From assembly GCA_934230115.1 (NCBI GenBank), contig CAKQEI010000019.1, positions 1 through 33,953 on the forward strand: DNA of 33,953 nucleotides. Reading direction: 5' to 3'. This document shows positions 33,924 through 33,953 of this stretch, one piece after another. The notes beneath the pieces were generated by a model that was not told where the DNA came from, did not search any database, and saw nothing but the letters and a program-made list of their open reading frames with translations. How positions within the stretch are numbered: the first letter of the stretch is position 1; each line of letters opens with the position of its first letter. Position numbers and translations under genes: made by a program. Source of the DNA: an uncultured Prevotella sp. GTDB lineage: Bacteria > Bacteroidota > Bacteroidia > Bacteroidales > Bacteroidaceae.

Positions 33924-33953
33924 ATGAGTGTAACAATGAAAAAAGAACGTAAA
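33924..33953 (+). CDS. Possible gene start at the right edge (partial)
   Basis: ATG at 33924 opens MSVTMKKERK and runs off the window; a second in-frame ATG is at 33936. No clear TAnnTTTG element is seen upstream. The 81 bases from 33873 hold otherwise nothing recognisable. It may also be non-coding sequence upstream of the acyltransferase gene. Confidence 0.2.
   Translation, partial: MSVTMKKERK

Overview
The window looks like a chromosomal segment of a Bacteroidales bacterium, most like Prevotella and its relatives. Three things point there: repeated Bacteroidota promoter signatures (TAnnTTTG, several with TTG or TTTG about 20 nt upstream), a type IX secretion system (T9SS), and small families typical of Bacteroidales (DUF4199, DUF6452/DUF6048, DUF6249/DUF5056). 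Genus and species are inferred; there is no rRNA gene in the window.

Layout. 1-3087 is the leader-distal end of a long type I-C-like CRISPR array (47 repeats, 46 complete spacers). The array runs off the left edge and no cas gene is in view. 3088-3416 is trailer DNA with a small palindromic tandem repeat. 3417-4949 encodes a secreted endonuclease I with a probable T9SS sorting domain. 5243-8056 is an envelope cluster: DUF4199 protein, membrane GT2 glycosyltransferase, DUF6452 lipoprotein and DUF6048 protein. 8078-9816 holds ApbE and a Crp/Fnr regulator. 9892-13167 holds a TonB-like protein, a polyprenyl synthase, a conserved unknown and a TatD nuclease. 13195-15605 is an ExbB / four-TM unknown / ExbD / ExbD operon, followed by an Lrp/AsnC regulator. 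16406-17839 (minus) is a sodium:solute symporter. 17991-19857 is a DUF6249 / ECF sigma / DUF5056 module.

The right third is dominated by T9SS. A PorE-like OmpA/beta-propeller lipoprotein (19950-22094, minus) is followed by a small membrane protein and a complete tRNA-Pro(GGG) unit. Then comes a plus-strand run aroA, Cys-rich membrane protein, porW, porX, tsaE. Three dispersed-type T9SS components (PorE, PorW, PorX) plus a probable cargo protein therefore lie in one 30 kb segment. A four-palindrome array with an exact 22-bp period (30175-30252) separates tsaE from a convergent surface-sugar cluster (30295-33872, minus). That cluster holds an acyltransferase-3, a FdtA/QdtA-like ketoisomerase, a FemAB-like acyltransferase and a DegT-family aminotransferase, which together suggest synthesis of a 3-amino-3,6-dideoxyhexose.

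Working picture (inference): much of the window serves the cell envelope. It covers energy transduction (TonB/ExbBD), lipid-carrier and glycan chemistry, T9SS assembly and control, and a surface glycan that may or may not serve as the T9SS cargo anchor. I did not find a clearly new multi-gene defence system. The strongest unexplained items are the 22-bp palindrome array, the alternative hairpins at 22410-22467, the four-TM protein inside the ExbB-ExbD operon, and the ECF-type promoter that may autoregulate the DUF6249-sigma-DUF5056 unit.
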